From Hydrangea macrophylla (taxonomy: Eukaryota > Streptophyta > Magnoliopsida > Cornales > Hydrangeaceae): DNA of 64,000 nucleotides. The stretch is from positions 49,227,162 to 49,291,161 of the forward strand of contig CM066995.1 in assembly GCA_033977485.1 (NCBI GenBank), read 5' to 3'. The notes below the pieces were generated by a model. It searched no databases. It saw only the letters and a program-made list of their open reading frames with translations, and was not told where the DNA came from. This document shows positions 11,136 to 22,860 of this stretch, piece after piece (position 1 is the first letter of the stretch; each line of letters begins with the position of its first letter). The translations under genes and the position numbers were made by a program.

Positions 11136-11706
11136 ATTTTTTCTTTTTGGAAAAATTTTTATTTTTATTCCATAGTTTCCACTTGAACTTTCGTTTCTTA
11201 AATCCTTTCTTTTTTCTATAGGATTGAGTTGAACATCCTATCTTTAGATTTTCCCTTAAAATTTTGTCGCAACAATATTGTTGACCATATTTATTATTGG
11301 GAATCTGGTTTTTTACTTGTTTTTTCGCTTTTAGTTCTAAACAGTGATGGGTTATCAACCGAAGAACATATTGTATGCAAAAACCTAAGTTATCTAAATC
11401 TTCCTTTCCTATTTTCTTAAGAAAGTCTGGGTAGCCTTTAATAGCTAACTCATCCCATGGATTAGGGAGTTTATGAAAAAATTGATCAAGCCAATATGTT
11501 GTGGCTGATGGATCAAGTTGATAATAATACTTTTTAAAGGTTGTAACATAGTCTTCATAAAGACATATATTACACAGTTCTATTTTAGCAAGAATATAAT
11601 TTGCATCTTCTTGCAAATTACTGTCACCTACAAAGCCACATAAATTAGTTTTTAAAAGAAGGGCAAATTTGGCTAGGATTTTGTCAAAGGAGTCATATTC
11701 TAACAA
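11080..11706 (-). pseudogene. Capsid protein body (gag-like) of the pararetrovirus
   Basis: 208 codons with the usual caulimovirid capsid layout: a helical core with conserved tryptophan and leucine positions (KLPNPWDELAIKGYPDFL), then a cysteine/serine step and a very lysine/arginine-rich segment (KKRKFKWKLWNK) leading to the zinc knuckle. The knuckle itself lies in the next frame, so an indel separates them near 11100. The start of the domain lies in the frame of the preceding ORF (11693-12850). Confidence 0.7.
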
Positions 11707-12850
11707 TTCCGTTTTTTTGGTTTTGTCCTAACTCACTTTTTTCCCATTGCTTTAACCATTGTATTGCATCACCTTGTAGGGTGGCTGCAATGTAATCTAG
11801 GAATTTTGCTTTAGTCCATACAGTACCATAATTTGTAATGATGATGGATAGTGATTGTGCCCAATCTTCAATGACGGCTATTTGGTCTCTAAATGGTACA
11901 TTAGTAAGATTTAAATAAGTACCATTCTGGGCTATTGGGTACTTATGGTTATCATCTCTCCTGGCTGCTACTGGTTCAGGAGTTGATTCTGAAGTAGAGG
12001 GTTTGTCTACTTTAGCTTTTCCATCCTCCCCTGCTTGAATAAATTTGTCCTGATTGAACTCATTTGTTCCGAAATCACCAAAATATTCTGGATCTAAGGG
12101 TTCACGAGCTTTTCTTTTTCCCTTAGGAGTTGGGATTTCTTCCTCATGGGTTTCATCTGAGGACTCTTCTGAACAGGATGATTGACTATCATCATCTGAT
12201 AAGACATTTATGGAATATTCAAAATGCTTTAATAATTCCTCATATTGCATAGAAGTGTCTCTTATCTGCGTTATTTTCTTATCTCTTTCTTCAACATTTA
12301 AATTTGGGTCTTTATATAGTTGACGCCAGTAATCTAGGATTTCGACGATATTCTCATACTTGGTCTTATTATAGGATTTTTCTTGTAACATCAGAATATC
12401 TTCGGATCCATAATATAATCGAGGGATTTTATTATCTCCTGGATTATTCATAACATTTTCTATTTTTACGTTAGTTGGTTTTTCCAAACTTTTTATTAAA
12501 AGACTAATATGTTTTTTTGTTTCTTTTTCCAGATCAATACTAGTAATAGATCCAAGATTATTTATCTTATGATCTATGGAAGTTACTACTGACTCTAGAT
12601 AGTTATGGTTTATTTGTTGGGTTTTTTCTAGTTTAGAAAAATAACAACACATAATATCTGTTATACTATTTAAACTTGAACACATACTACCTATAGTAGC
12701 CGACTCTTTTTCAATATGAAGTGCATGATCATATGAGTTATTTATACATTTTACAGTATTTCCTACACACGTTACTGTCTTATACTTATCTGTCATTATG
12801 GAAATTTCTTTCTCAAGCTTAGTAATTATCTGGTGCCTAAGACCTCCCAA
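11693..12850 (-). pseudogene. N-terminal capsid-polyprotein ORF of the pararetrovirus
   Basis: 385 open codons; the first ATG is about 16 codons in. It starts with a long predicted coiled coil (heptads from about residue 10 to 125), then has an acidic serine-rich region (LSDDDSQSSCSEESSDE), a basic patch (KGKRKAREPLDPEYFGDFG), and ends with the start of the capsid core (DWAQSLSIIITNYGTVW and AATLQGDAIQWLKQW). The coiled coil may represent a virion-associated function, as known in other caulimovirids; that is inference. The ORF ends where the next frame takes over. Confidence 0.65.
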
Positions 12851-13082
12851 GAGTTCACAAAAGACCTGAACAAGCCTAACTACGGCAACAAAAGGTCAAA
12901 AACAGATGGGTATATGGGCTCTGACAACTAATAATCAAGAGAAATAACAACCTTAAGAACAGAATAATATAAGCAAGTAAGATGTATTTTGAGAAGATAT
13001 AAACAAAGAGAATACTTACAAAGATGCTATATAGATCTTCAATATACCTTATAGATAGAACTCTTATGCTATGAACACTGAA

Positions 13083-13094
13083 GCTCTGATACCA
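13083..13094 (-). other. Minus-strand primer binding site, initiator tRNA-Met type
   Basis: On the minus strand the sequence reads TGGTATCAGAGC, the standard complement of the plant initiator tRNA-Met 3' end. It is used both by caulimovirids and by many LTR elements. It lies about 35 bases inside the upstream terminal repeat rather than directly against it. Confidence 0.85.
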
Positions 13095-13129
13095 CTTACA
13101 AAAGTTATACCAAAAGAAGAAGACGAAGA

Positions 13130-13486
13130 TGAAAGGAAGAAAGGAACAAGTATTTTCTATTGATAGTAAATGTTACAAGACTTTTCTCATAATCCATAGA
13201 CTTGAGATGGATTCTCTTAAATAGACTTTCAAGCTGGCTAAGGACAAATACTATTCGGATTTCAAAATGAAAATTTTACATCCGATAGTTATTACAACCT
13301 TCCAACATTAAATACAAGAGAAAACTTTTCTTTTACATTTATATTGTACAATTAATATATTTAATGCAAGAGTCCATGTGTCCTCTTTCCCGCATTTTAA
13401 AAAGTGACCCAGTTTGGGTAACTTTTTTCTTCCTATTGCAGAAACCTCCACGTGTCCTGGATAAGGTTGGAGTCATTCCGGAGTCT
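13130..13486 (-). repeat. Pararetrovirus terminal direct repeat, upstream copy
   Basis: Partner of 6070-6426. It carries the same CACGTG box and TATA-like element upstream (in minus-strand sense) of the primer site, so transcription from this copy would run through the whole element. Confidence 0.8.
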
Positions 13487-13492
13487 CAACTC

Positions 13493-13953
13493 ACTCTTTA
13501 TGTATATTTATGTACACTTAGGTGATATAGAGGTTGTGTGTATATATGTATGTATATATGCGTATGTATAGCTATGGTAGCCCGAAAAAATAGCGATATT
13601 GGAAATTTTAACGAAAATACATTCTGTGAATGAAAAATGATAGATATCAGTCTGTAGAAGCTTAGTTTCAAGTATGGAACGATAAGTCGTAACGGTCGTA
13701 ACGACCGGTTGATTTAGAGTTTCGCACGATTCTATTTTTCTATTACATGTAGAGCTATGGTGAGATTCAAGATTTATATTTTCATAATCTGCATAGAAAT
13801 AGGAAGAAAATGATATATCATAAGCCCTATTTGGCTAAGGTTAGAAAATCACGAAGTTTGACAGTGACCCAGTAGCTGGAGGTTGAAGACGATACAAGGA
13901 CAATAGATGCCGACTATTTGTATAGTGTTTTTGATATAGTGTTTTAACATGTG
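13493..13953 (+). repeat. Middle part of the outer Ty3/gypsy LTR
   Basis: Host DNA between the pararetrovirus and the LARD, without a gene. It contains gtaacggtcgtaacgaccgg, a partly self-complementary word. The last five bases, ATGTG, are the target duplication of the LARD. It is probably continuous with 5460-6068 and 21630 onward. Confidence 0.4.
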
Positions 13954-16900
13954 TGTAGCGCCCCGCCCCGCCGTCCCGCAGGCGAGGGGGTGCTAACTAT
14001 AATAAAATAATAAAACACGAGCAGAAGGGCTAAATATACTTGTAATGCTTCGAGTCCTAGACCCGAAGCTTATCTGAAAAACTTTCTCTTTAGAAAAACA
14101 AACGTTTAAACTTTAAAATGATTTAAACTCCAAAGCTCTGAAACATTTCAACTTTAAAACCTTAAAAACTTTGATACCATTTTACAATGCCTCGAGTCCT
14201 AGACTCCGAGAGTTACTGCGGAAGCATAGAATAGCCTTTTGAAATCTTTAATAGGGAATCAAAATCTTTAAAGATTCACAGATCTGATTAGAACAATCGC
14301 GGAAGCATTCAACTAGTCTTTTGAAAAGCTTTGCTTGCAGTTTAAAAGACATTAACAGAAAATCTCTATCGGTTCATCAAATGAACAACAGTGCAGCGGA
14401 AAACATACCGATGTGATAAACATTTATCATGCTTCTTCACCAGCTTTATAAAACAGCTTTAAAATAGAAACTCAAACTTGGTTTCACATATCAAAAAGTA
14501 ATACAATGACTTACTGTCTTTTTCTCAAACTTCAAATAATCTTAAAATAAAAACCCAAGGTTTTTATTAATACAAAGTATCATGATCTCACAATTTCTTC
14601 CCTAAACGGGATCTTCACGAGTAAACTCTACTCCGGGCATGAAAAATATATTCATCATTTGGAAAACATTAATAACACAGAAATCGGGTTTTCGTTTGAA
14701 AACTATCCTTTCTTGAAACAAATCATTTTCAAGATAAGTAACGAAAAATCAGAGTTAAGCTATCATGCTATTTAAAAGCGGGTGGACTAACACTTGTCCA
14801 ATTAAATCATAACATGCTCTTTGAATCAACATGTAAATTAAAATCCCATAAACTCGACCTTCAAACAAAGCGGAAGTTCATCAAATCTCAGGGAGCCTTA
14901 CCCTTGTCTATATCACCTGAAAAGGAAAGGTTTGATAGTCCATAAGCCAAAAGGCTCGTATAGTCATATAACCGCACAATAACATCTGTTATATAACATG
15001 CGTGAGTGCAATGAATGCCAATGTCATGTATGAAAATCACTTTTCGTGCATTTTCAAACACTCACCCTCGAACGTCAATATCATTACCCGGACCATGGGC
15101 TTCCCGTCCACGTAGGCCTAGCCTCAAACGTGCGGGACTTTGGACCTTACGAATTACACGGAGGCCTAGCCTTTACCGTTACGGGGGTTTCTTGCAGCAC
15201 ATCCCGCAATTCGAGTTCCTAGTGGTACCCATCTCACATGCCTACCCACAAATCCGGGATTTCTACCTTCCAAAACAAAATCCCTCCTAGAGGGTTTTAT
15301 GCATGGAAACCTCTAAGGTCTTCCCTTTTTTTTCAAAATCTGGAAGTCTCTAAGATCATCCTTTTTCAAAATCGAAAGCCTTTAAGGTCTTTCATCCCAA
15401 AATCATTTTCGTGATTTTCGTGATCATGCTCATGCTTATGAAATGCTATGACATATGCGAGCTCTAAGCATCCAGACATATTCAATATTCCATAAGACAA
15501 ATTATCGAAGCATGCTATCGATTTAAAGCAACACAATAGACAGGCTTAAATTACCCCAGGTAAACACATAAGGCATAGCAACTCAAGTAAACACTTAAGG
15601 CACAACAATTCAAGTAAACACTTAAAGCATCACAGCTTAAGTAAACATGTAAGTACACTGTTAACATGTTATATAACTTTATTGAGGGTTATACGGAACT
15701 ACCGTTCACCGAGGATAGACTGAATAATTAATCATAATAGAAACCGGAACTGCTCAATCTGTTACAAATCTCAATATACAATAATGCGCGTATATCAGTA
15801 AGGTACAACACCTCTAAGAACAAGTACAACTACTATTACAGTAAAGTACAGCTCTTAAAGCATAGGGTACAAGGCCCCTTAGGTCATAACAGACTCAAGT
15901 ACAACAAAATAGGAGATTTTACTAAACTGCCCGAGGTCGCGCGGGCGGGCCGCTCGCGCAGGACCTCGCTCGCGCGAACTGTTCGGGCGAGTTATGCTCA
16001 GTAAGGTCACGGGGTTATTTTAAAACAGATTCAAAATTATGCCTAGTCGCGCGCGTGGGCCGCTCGCGCGACCCCTCGCTTGCGCGGGTCGCCCGCGCGA
16101 GATGTCATAGAGTCGTCTTCTTCCTCTTCTCTTCCCCTGTTTTGAAATTAAAGGCTAAATTTTACCTAGTTTGAAAACTTAATCAAAACAGGACTTCCAA
16201 TATATGAATCTCTCCCTTTTTCCGCGTAGATTTCAATTATGAAATCATTTTTTTAAGAATCAAAACACAGCTCCTGATTTTATTGAAAAACCGAATGGTG
16301 ACAAAACTTTAATTTGCTCGTTCGTCGCAACCGTTGCGAATTAGCTTTTGAAATTTAAAACACAGCCTCGTGGGATCGAGACCTTTCATTTGATATAAAG
16401 AAATTACGTTTCTGTGACTGTTTTTCTGCTCGCTATTTTCAGACCCGTAACGATATACACATTAAATATGTATATATATCTATATCAATTGAGATATATG
16501 AACTAAAATCATAAAAGCTTACTCAAATCCAAATTAAAATTGGTGTAGAATCTTACCCAAATTCAGATTGCAAATGGATTAGCAGAGAAAGCCAAAAATA
16601 ATAATCCAAGCTTTGATTTCCAAATTTCTTCTTGCATATTAACTTGTGCATATATAAATGTATGCCCATATATTTCGTGAGAGAGAGAGAGAATAGAGAG
16701 GCAGTGAGTTTGAGAGTTTGGGAATGAGGGGGTATTTACTTATAGAATGTATTGCTTGGCCTCCAAGAGGCTTCAAGCACACACCAACACAATTCATACT
16801 AACACAATGTACACACGCACACACTGTGCACTAAAATTTGCTTTGGGCTCCAAGTAACATATGGGAGATCTTCCCATGTGGTTGAGCTCACGCCTCCTCT

Positions 16901-17009
16901 CATACATACAGGTAATTTATACAGTACCAATTCCCAAAACTGGTATTTTTGTCTAACGAAAATAAAAATTTAAACTTTCAATATCTTTTCTAATTTCCGG
17001 GTCACTACA
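13954..17009 (-). repeat. LARD 3' LTR (left copy)
   Basis: 3,056 bases, start tgtagcgccccgccccgccg as written on the plus strand. It contains a CG-palindrome block at 15930-16103 and a short GA repeat at 16681. A 91-codon open frame at 15015-15290 also exists in the other LTR, but has no recognisable domain. Confidence 0.9.
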
Positions 17010-17022
17010 CTCTACCCCCCTT
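17010..17022 (-). other. LARD polypurine tract
   Basis: On the minus strand the sequence AAGGGGGGTAGAG stands directly before the TGTAGTGACC start of the 3' LTR, the expected place for the plus-strand primer. Confidence 0.8.
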
Positions 17023-18565
17023 AAAAGAATTTCGTCCGCGAAATTCAAGTAAGGTCATCTGATAACCAAGTAATCGCAACATTGTCCAAGGAATGTTTCC
17101 TACTCCGTCTTACAACACGGGTATTCATTTACGAGCATTTTGAAATGTCAAATCGTAGGAACCTTATGCAAAGTATGTCATAACACTTCATCTCCCCTGA
17201 AGTAATTTTCTCAAAAGCCTAATATCCAATCCTCAAATAGCATTCCTTGAAATTCCAAAGGAGATTCAATTCTTAGAGTTCAACATCTACTGTAATACAA
17301 GTTGAGAGATTCCCCAACCATCCCATATACACCATAATAGAATAGTCTTGAGATAATACTGTCAATACGTTGAGAGATTCCTCAACCATCCATATACACC
17401 GTATTAGAATGCGTTAGGATAATACCGTATTAGAATACACCGTAATATAAGATGAGAGATTCCTCATCTATATACCATAAACCGTAAACGAATTCGTAAA
17501 GGAATACCGCAATACCATGTCGTATGATAATACCGTAAGATAGGTTAAGAGATTCCCCAACCGTCCAATATCCACAGAAATACACTGATCTCAAATAATT
17601 AATATCTCCAACGACGCTATCGTCGATCTCCGATATACTCAACTCATATCCCCATATACTCACGTCACATCACATCACCCATGTTCGAAACAGAGACTAA
17701 TATTCCCAATGTGTGAACCACATAATACTTACCAGGACCAAGTCCAAATAGAATAGTAGATGCACTTTATACTCCACCTCACATGTTGTCTCAAACTCTT
17801 GTGCTCACAACACATATAACTGCATATTATGATGTTCCCTATACATTCCTTCTGATGGCATTTCTCAAACATCGAAAGGTCCATATAATAACTCAAAGAT
17901 TCCATAAAATGACACGATCACAGAATGCTACGCTCTTTCCAGAAAACGTGTGAACTTGCACAGAAAGATAGTCATACCAATAAGCTCCACTGACATAACC
18001 AATCATCAAAATCAAACGACAAGGATTCGTAAAGGCAAACATACCCAGCTCATAAATGAGTGAATTCAATTGTTCACAAGAATTCCCAAGCAATAGGGAG
18101 TACCACGGTGTAACCCAAAGGAGAGACTACTCCAAAAATTCAAGAATTTACCTATACTCGAACTCTCGAAACAGGGGGGCATAGGAACTACACAAAGTGT
18201 CTCACTACCCATTTCACACAAGAATCCAATTCAAGCCGCACTCATGGGTATACATAACGGCATAAACATCTTCGTAGAAAGACATATTCTAGCATGTTTG
18301 TCGTTTAACTAAACATGTAAGCATATAAATATATTAAACAACGTAGAATGTTATATCACATAGTTCCGCAGGCAAGTAAACATGCTCAATTCATCTTCTC
18401 AAATATACGTGCAGTTAAAACTTTAAACAACACATCACAAGTTATCAAGTAACAGATTAGTACATGATAATACGTTTCTCAAGTCATCGACTAATATGTC
18501 AACAAAACAATTTCTCAATCAACATTAGCACATAACCCGGCGTTCCGAAGTATTCGACCCGGTAT
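17023..18565 (-). other. LARD interior, non-coding with diverged hairpin repeats
   Basis: No gag, pol or other protein domain is visible in any frame; the longest frames are under 80 codons and unconvincing. Between 17301 and 17562 four copies of a hairpin-forming word (GTTGAGAGATTCCCCAAC and variants) are spaced 68, 82 and 92 bases apart, linked by ataccgt-rich sequence. The remainder is AT-rich. Confidence 0.7.
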
Positions 18566-18577
18566 GCTCTGATACCA
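18566..18577 (-). other. LARD primer binding site, tRNA-Met type
   Basis: TGGTATCAGAGC on the minus strand, two bases inside the 5' LTR end, the canonical position for an LTR retrotransposon. Confidence 0.9.
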
Positions 18578-18579
18578 TC

Positions 18580-21500
18580 TGTAGCGCCCCGCCCCGCCGT
18601 CCCGCAGGCGAGGGTGTGCTAACTATAATAAAATAATAAAACACGAGCGGAAGGGCTAAATATACTTGTAATGCTACGAGTCCTAGACCCGAAGCTTATC
18701 TGAAAAACTTTCTCTTTAGAAAAACAAACGTTTAAACTTTAAAATGATTTAAACTCCAAAGCTCTGAAACATTTCAACTTTAAAACCTTAAAAACTTTGA
18801 TACCATTTTACAATGCCTCGAGTCCTTGACTCCGAGAGTTACTGCGGAAGCATAGAATAGCCTTTTGAAATCTTTAATAGGGAATCAAAATCTTTAAAGA
18901 TTCACAGATCTGATTAGAACAATCGCAGAAGCATTCAACTAGTCTTTTGAAAAGCTTTGCTTGCAGTTTAAAAGACATTAACTAAAAAATCTCTATCGGT
19001 TCATCAAATGAACAACAGTGCAGCGGAAAACATACCGATGTGATAAACATTTATCATGCTTCTTCACCAGCTTTATAAAACAACTTTAAAATAGAAACTC
19101 AAACTTGGTTTCACATATCAAAAAGTAATACAATGACTTACTGTCTTTTTCTCAAACTTCATAAAATCTTAAAATAAAAACCCAAGGTTTTTATTAATAC
19201 AAAGTATCATGATCTCACAATTTCTTCCCTAAACGGGATCTTCACGAGTAAACTCTACTCCGGGCTTGAAAAATATATTCATCATTTGGAAAACATTAAT
19301 AACACAGAAATCGGGTTTTCGTTTGAAAACTATCCTTTCTTGAAACAAATCATTTTCAAGATAAGCAACGAAAAATCAGAGTTAAGCTATCATGCTATTT
19401 AAAAGCGGGTGGACTAACACTTGTCCAATTAAATCATAACATGCTCTTTGAATCAACATGTAAATTAAAATCCCATAAACTCGACCTTCAAACAAAGCGG
19501 AAGTTCATCAAATCTCAGGGAGCCTTACCCTTGTCTATATCACCTGAAAAGGAAAGGTTTGATAGTCCATAAGCCAAAAGGCTCGTATAGTCATATAACC
19601 GCACAATAACATCTGTTATATAACATGCGTGAGTGCAATGAATGCCAATGTCATGTATGAAAATCACTTTTCGTGCATTTTCAAACACTCACCCTCGAGC
19701 GTCAATATCATTACCCGGACCATGGGCTTCCCGTCCACGTAGGCCTAGCCTCAAACGTGCGGGACTTTGGACCTTACGAATTACACGGAGGCCTAGCCTT
19801 TACCGTTACGGGGGTTTCTTGCAGTACATCCCGCAATTCGAGTTCCTAGTGGTACCCATCTCACATGCCTACCCACAAATCCGGGATTTCTACCTTTCAA
19901 AACAAAATCCCTCCTAGAGGGTTTTATGCATAAAAGCTTCTAAGGTCTTCCCTTTTTTTTCAAAACCTGGAAGTCTCTAAGATCTTCCTTTTTCAAAATC
20001 GAAAGCCTTTAAGGTCTTTCATCCCAAAATCATTTTCGTGATTTTCGTGATCATGCTCATGCTTATGAAATGCTATGACATATGCGAGCTCTAAGCATCC
20101 AGACATATTCAATATTCCATAAGACAAATTATCGAAGCATGCTATCGATTTAAAGTAACACAATAGACAGGCTTAAATCACCCAGGTAAACACATAAGGC
20201 ATAGCAACTCAAGTAAACACTTAAGGCACATCAATTCAAGTAAACACTTAAAGCATCACAGCTTAAGTAAACATGTAAGTACACTGTTAACATGTTATAT
20301 AACTTTATTGAGGGTTATACGGAACTACCGTTCATCGAGGATAGACTGAATAATTAATCATAATAGAAACCAGAACTGCTCAATCTGTTATAAATCTCAA
20401 TATACAATAATGCGCGTATATCAGTGAGGTACAACACCTCTAAGCACAAGTACAACTACTATTATAGTAAAGTACAGCTCATAAAGCATAGGGTACAAGG
20501 TCCCTTAGCTCATAATAGACTCAAGTACAACAAAATAGGAGATTTTACTAAACTGCCCAAGGTCGCGTGCGCGGGCTGCTCGCGCGGACCGCTCGGGCGA
20601 GTTATGCTCAGTAAGGTCACAGGGTTATTTTAAAACAGATTTCAAAATTATGCCTAGTCGCGCGCGCGGGCCGCTCGTGCGACCCCTCGCTTGCGCGGGT
20701 CGCCTGCGCGAGATGTCACAGAGTCGTCTTCTTCCTCTTCTCTTCCCCTGTTTTGAAATTAAAGGCTAAATTTTACCCAGTTTGAAAACTTAATCAAAAC
20801 AGGACTTCCAATATATGAATCTCTCCCTTTTTCCGCGTAGATTTCAATTATGAAATCATTTTTTTAAGAATCAAAACACAGCTCCTGATTTTATTGAAAA
20901 ACCGAATGGTGACAAAACTTTAATTTGCTCGTTCGTCGTAACCGTTGCGAATTAGCTTTTGAAATTTAAAACACAGCCTCGTGGGATCGAGACCTTTCAT
21001 TTGATATAAAAAAATTACGTTTCTGTGACTGTTTTTCTGCTCGCTATTTTCAGACCCGTAACGATATACACATTAAATATGTATATATATATATCTATAT
21101 CAATTGAGATATATGAACTAAAATCATAAAAGCTTACTCAAATCCAAATTAAAATTGGTGTAGAATCTTACCCAAATTCAGATTGCAAATGGATTAGCAG
21201 AGAAAGCCAAAAATAATAATCCAAGCTTTGATTTCCAAATTTCTTCTTGCATATTAACTTGTGTATATATAAATGTATGCCCATATATTTCGTGAGAGAG
21301 AGAGGGAATAGAGAGGCAGTGAGTTTGAGAGTTTGGGAATGAGGGGGTATTTACTTATAAAATGTATTGCTTGGCCTCCAAGAGGCTTCAAGCACACACC
21401 AACACAATTCATACTAACACAATGTACACACGCACACACTGTGCACTAAAATTTGCTTTGGGCTCCAAGTAACATATGGGAGATCTTCCCATGTGGTTGA

Positions 21501-21624
21501 GCTCACGCCTCCTCTCATACATACATGTAATTTATACAGTACCAATTCCCAAAACTGGTATTTTTGTCTAACGAAAATAAAAATTTAAACTTTCAATATC
21601 TTTTCTAATTTCCGGGTCACTACA
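18580..21624 (-). repeat. LARD 5' LTR (right copy)
   Basis: 3,045 bases, nearly identical to 13954-17009. The main visible difference is a shortened CG-palindrome block (20555-20713), with scattered substitutions and a longer TA run near 21080. Confidence 0.9.
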
Positions 21625-21629
21625 ATGTG

Positions 21630-21852
21630 AGTCATAGTCATGCAATAGATGTGACGTCTCATAGATAAGTTTTGGAGTAGACACTTGTTAGCAACCCTAT
21701 GCATAGATTGACCCCCTTGTATGTTAGGGATTTATTTGTTGTTATTATATGACTATTTGTATTTTGTTCTTGCATAAGAATAAGATAATTCGATACTATC
21801 CATTGGGACACCAACTCATGTGTAGGAATCCTGAATACCTTCAGTACTAGAT
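21630..21852 (+). repeat. Right part of outer Ty3/gypsy LTR or leader
   Basis: Sequence between the LARD target duplication and the broken gag. No clear primer binding site is visible, so I cannot say where the LTR ends and the leader begins. Confidence 0.3.
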
Positions 21853-22860
21853 ATGGCTAGAAAGACCTAAAAACCCCAAAGTCAGTTAAGTGGACCAATT
21901 AGTGCAGTACCTCCCAGGGCAGACCGAACTAGTTTATTCGATGCTTTCGTCCGAAGGGTTGAATTTTTGGACACTATCAACAATAAGAACAACAGATATA
22001 GTCTTGACAATGACAGTCAAGCAATGATTCACCAAACAGGAGAGAAAATGCTCAAGAGATTCTGTGCCTTACTGTTGCACACTTTAGTGGAATGGTCAAA
22101 GCAAGACAAGCCAAGCAATGGTTGTGACAAATGGACCACATATTTAAGGCAATTGAGGTCAGTGAAATGGAAAAACGTCGCACAGCCATTTTCTAACTCA
22201 AATACGCAGTAGCTGACTGGTGGGATGCAAAAAAAAGGCAACTATTAGGGAAGGCACATCAAAAGATATGTCATAGACAATATTCAAAGAAAGATTCTTG
22301 AGGAAGTACTTTCTAGAGACAGAGAAAAACAAAATGGAAAAAGCGTTTATGGATTTAGTTCAAGGAAGCATGATGATACAGGAATATACAACCCAATTTG
22401 AAAGATTGTCAAGATTCGCTCCCTATATGGTTGATACTCCAGAAAGACGAATCCACAGATATACTTAAGGACTCAGATCACCCATCTGACGATTAATGAT
22501 TGGACACCAGCAAGGCTCATTCAAATATTTAGTAGGAATGGAAACCGCAATAGAGGAAGACTACCAGGCCAGCAAAAGAGAAAGTGACAATCAAATCCTA
22601 CAAGTAACAAACCAAGTACAAGAAGTAAACACAGGAAGAAGATATGAAAGCAACAATGGACACAAAAGACATAGAAAGGGTGAAAGGAAAAATAATGTGA
22701 CTTCAATAGGACATAGATTCTGTAATCATTGCTACAACTGTTGAACACAAGGACACCACTTCAACAACTGCCAAGCACAAAAGCAAACTAAAGGATAAGA
22801 GGCACAATGCTACAACTGCGACAGGACAGGCCACATCCACAAGAATTGCCCAGAGTAAGA
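21853..22860 (+). pseudogene. Ty3/gypsy gag remnant
   Basis: Starting at an ATG at 21853, the three frames together give a retrotransposon gag core: ADWWDAKKRQLL in the region near 22210, then FKERFLRKYFLETEKNK and QEYTTQFERLSRFAPYMVD between 22285 and 22445. A cysteine-rich end near 22720-22855 contains CYNCDRTGHIHKNC, a CCHC zinc knuckle, with a damaged knuckle-like motif before it. Gag forms the particle and binds RNA. Many stops and frameshifts are present and no protease or RT follows, so the element is truncated or decayed. The gag style is that of chromovirus-type Ty3/gypsy elements. Confidence 0.75.

Larger units (their letters stand above)
6069..13487 (-). mobile_element. Endogenous pararetrovirus (Caulimoviridae), over-unit-length copy
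   Basis: Reading the minus strand, the order is terminal repeat, tRNA-Met-type primer site, N-terminal capsid-region ORF, capsid with CCHC knuckle, 30K-type movement protein, aspartic protease, reverse transcriptase, RNase H, transactivator/viroplasmin-like ORF, terminal repeat. There is no integrase, as expected for Caulimoviridae. Capsid ahead of movement protein, with a separate last ORF, resembles cavemo- and solendoviruses rather than badna- or caulimoviruses. The unit without redundancy is about 7.06 kb. Several frameshifts and stops make it a dead copy. The two 357-bp repeats differ at about eleven positions by eye. AACTC flanks both ends (6064-6068 and 13488-13492), a possible 5-bp target duplication. 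Confidence 0.85.
13954..21624 (-). mobile_element. LARD: non-coding LTR element with 3-kb LTRs
   Basis: Two near-identical direct repeats of about 3.05 kb flank a 1,570-bp interior. LTRs read tgtagtgacccgg...gcgctaca on the minus strand (TG...CA). A 5-bp target duplication ATGTG is intact at 13949-13953 and 21625-21629. The primer site and polypurine tract both place the element on the minus strand. There is no gag or pol frame anywhere, so it must move with enzymes from a partner. Few differences between the LTRs suggest a fairly recent insertion. Confidence 0.9.

Noticed and set aside
15015..15290. 91-codon ORF present in both LARD LTRs
   Set aside because: Its repetition only reflects LTR identity. 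No known domain, no start context, and it lies in non-coding LTR sequence.
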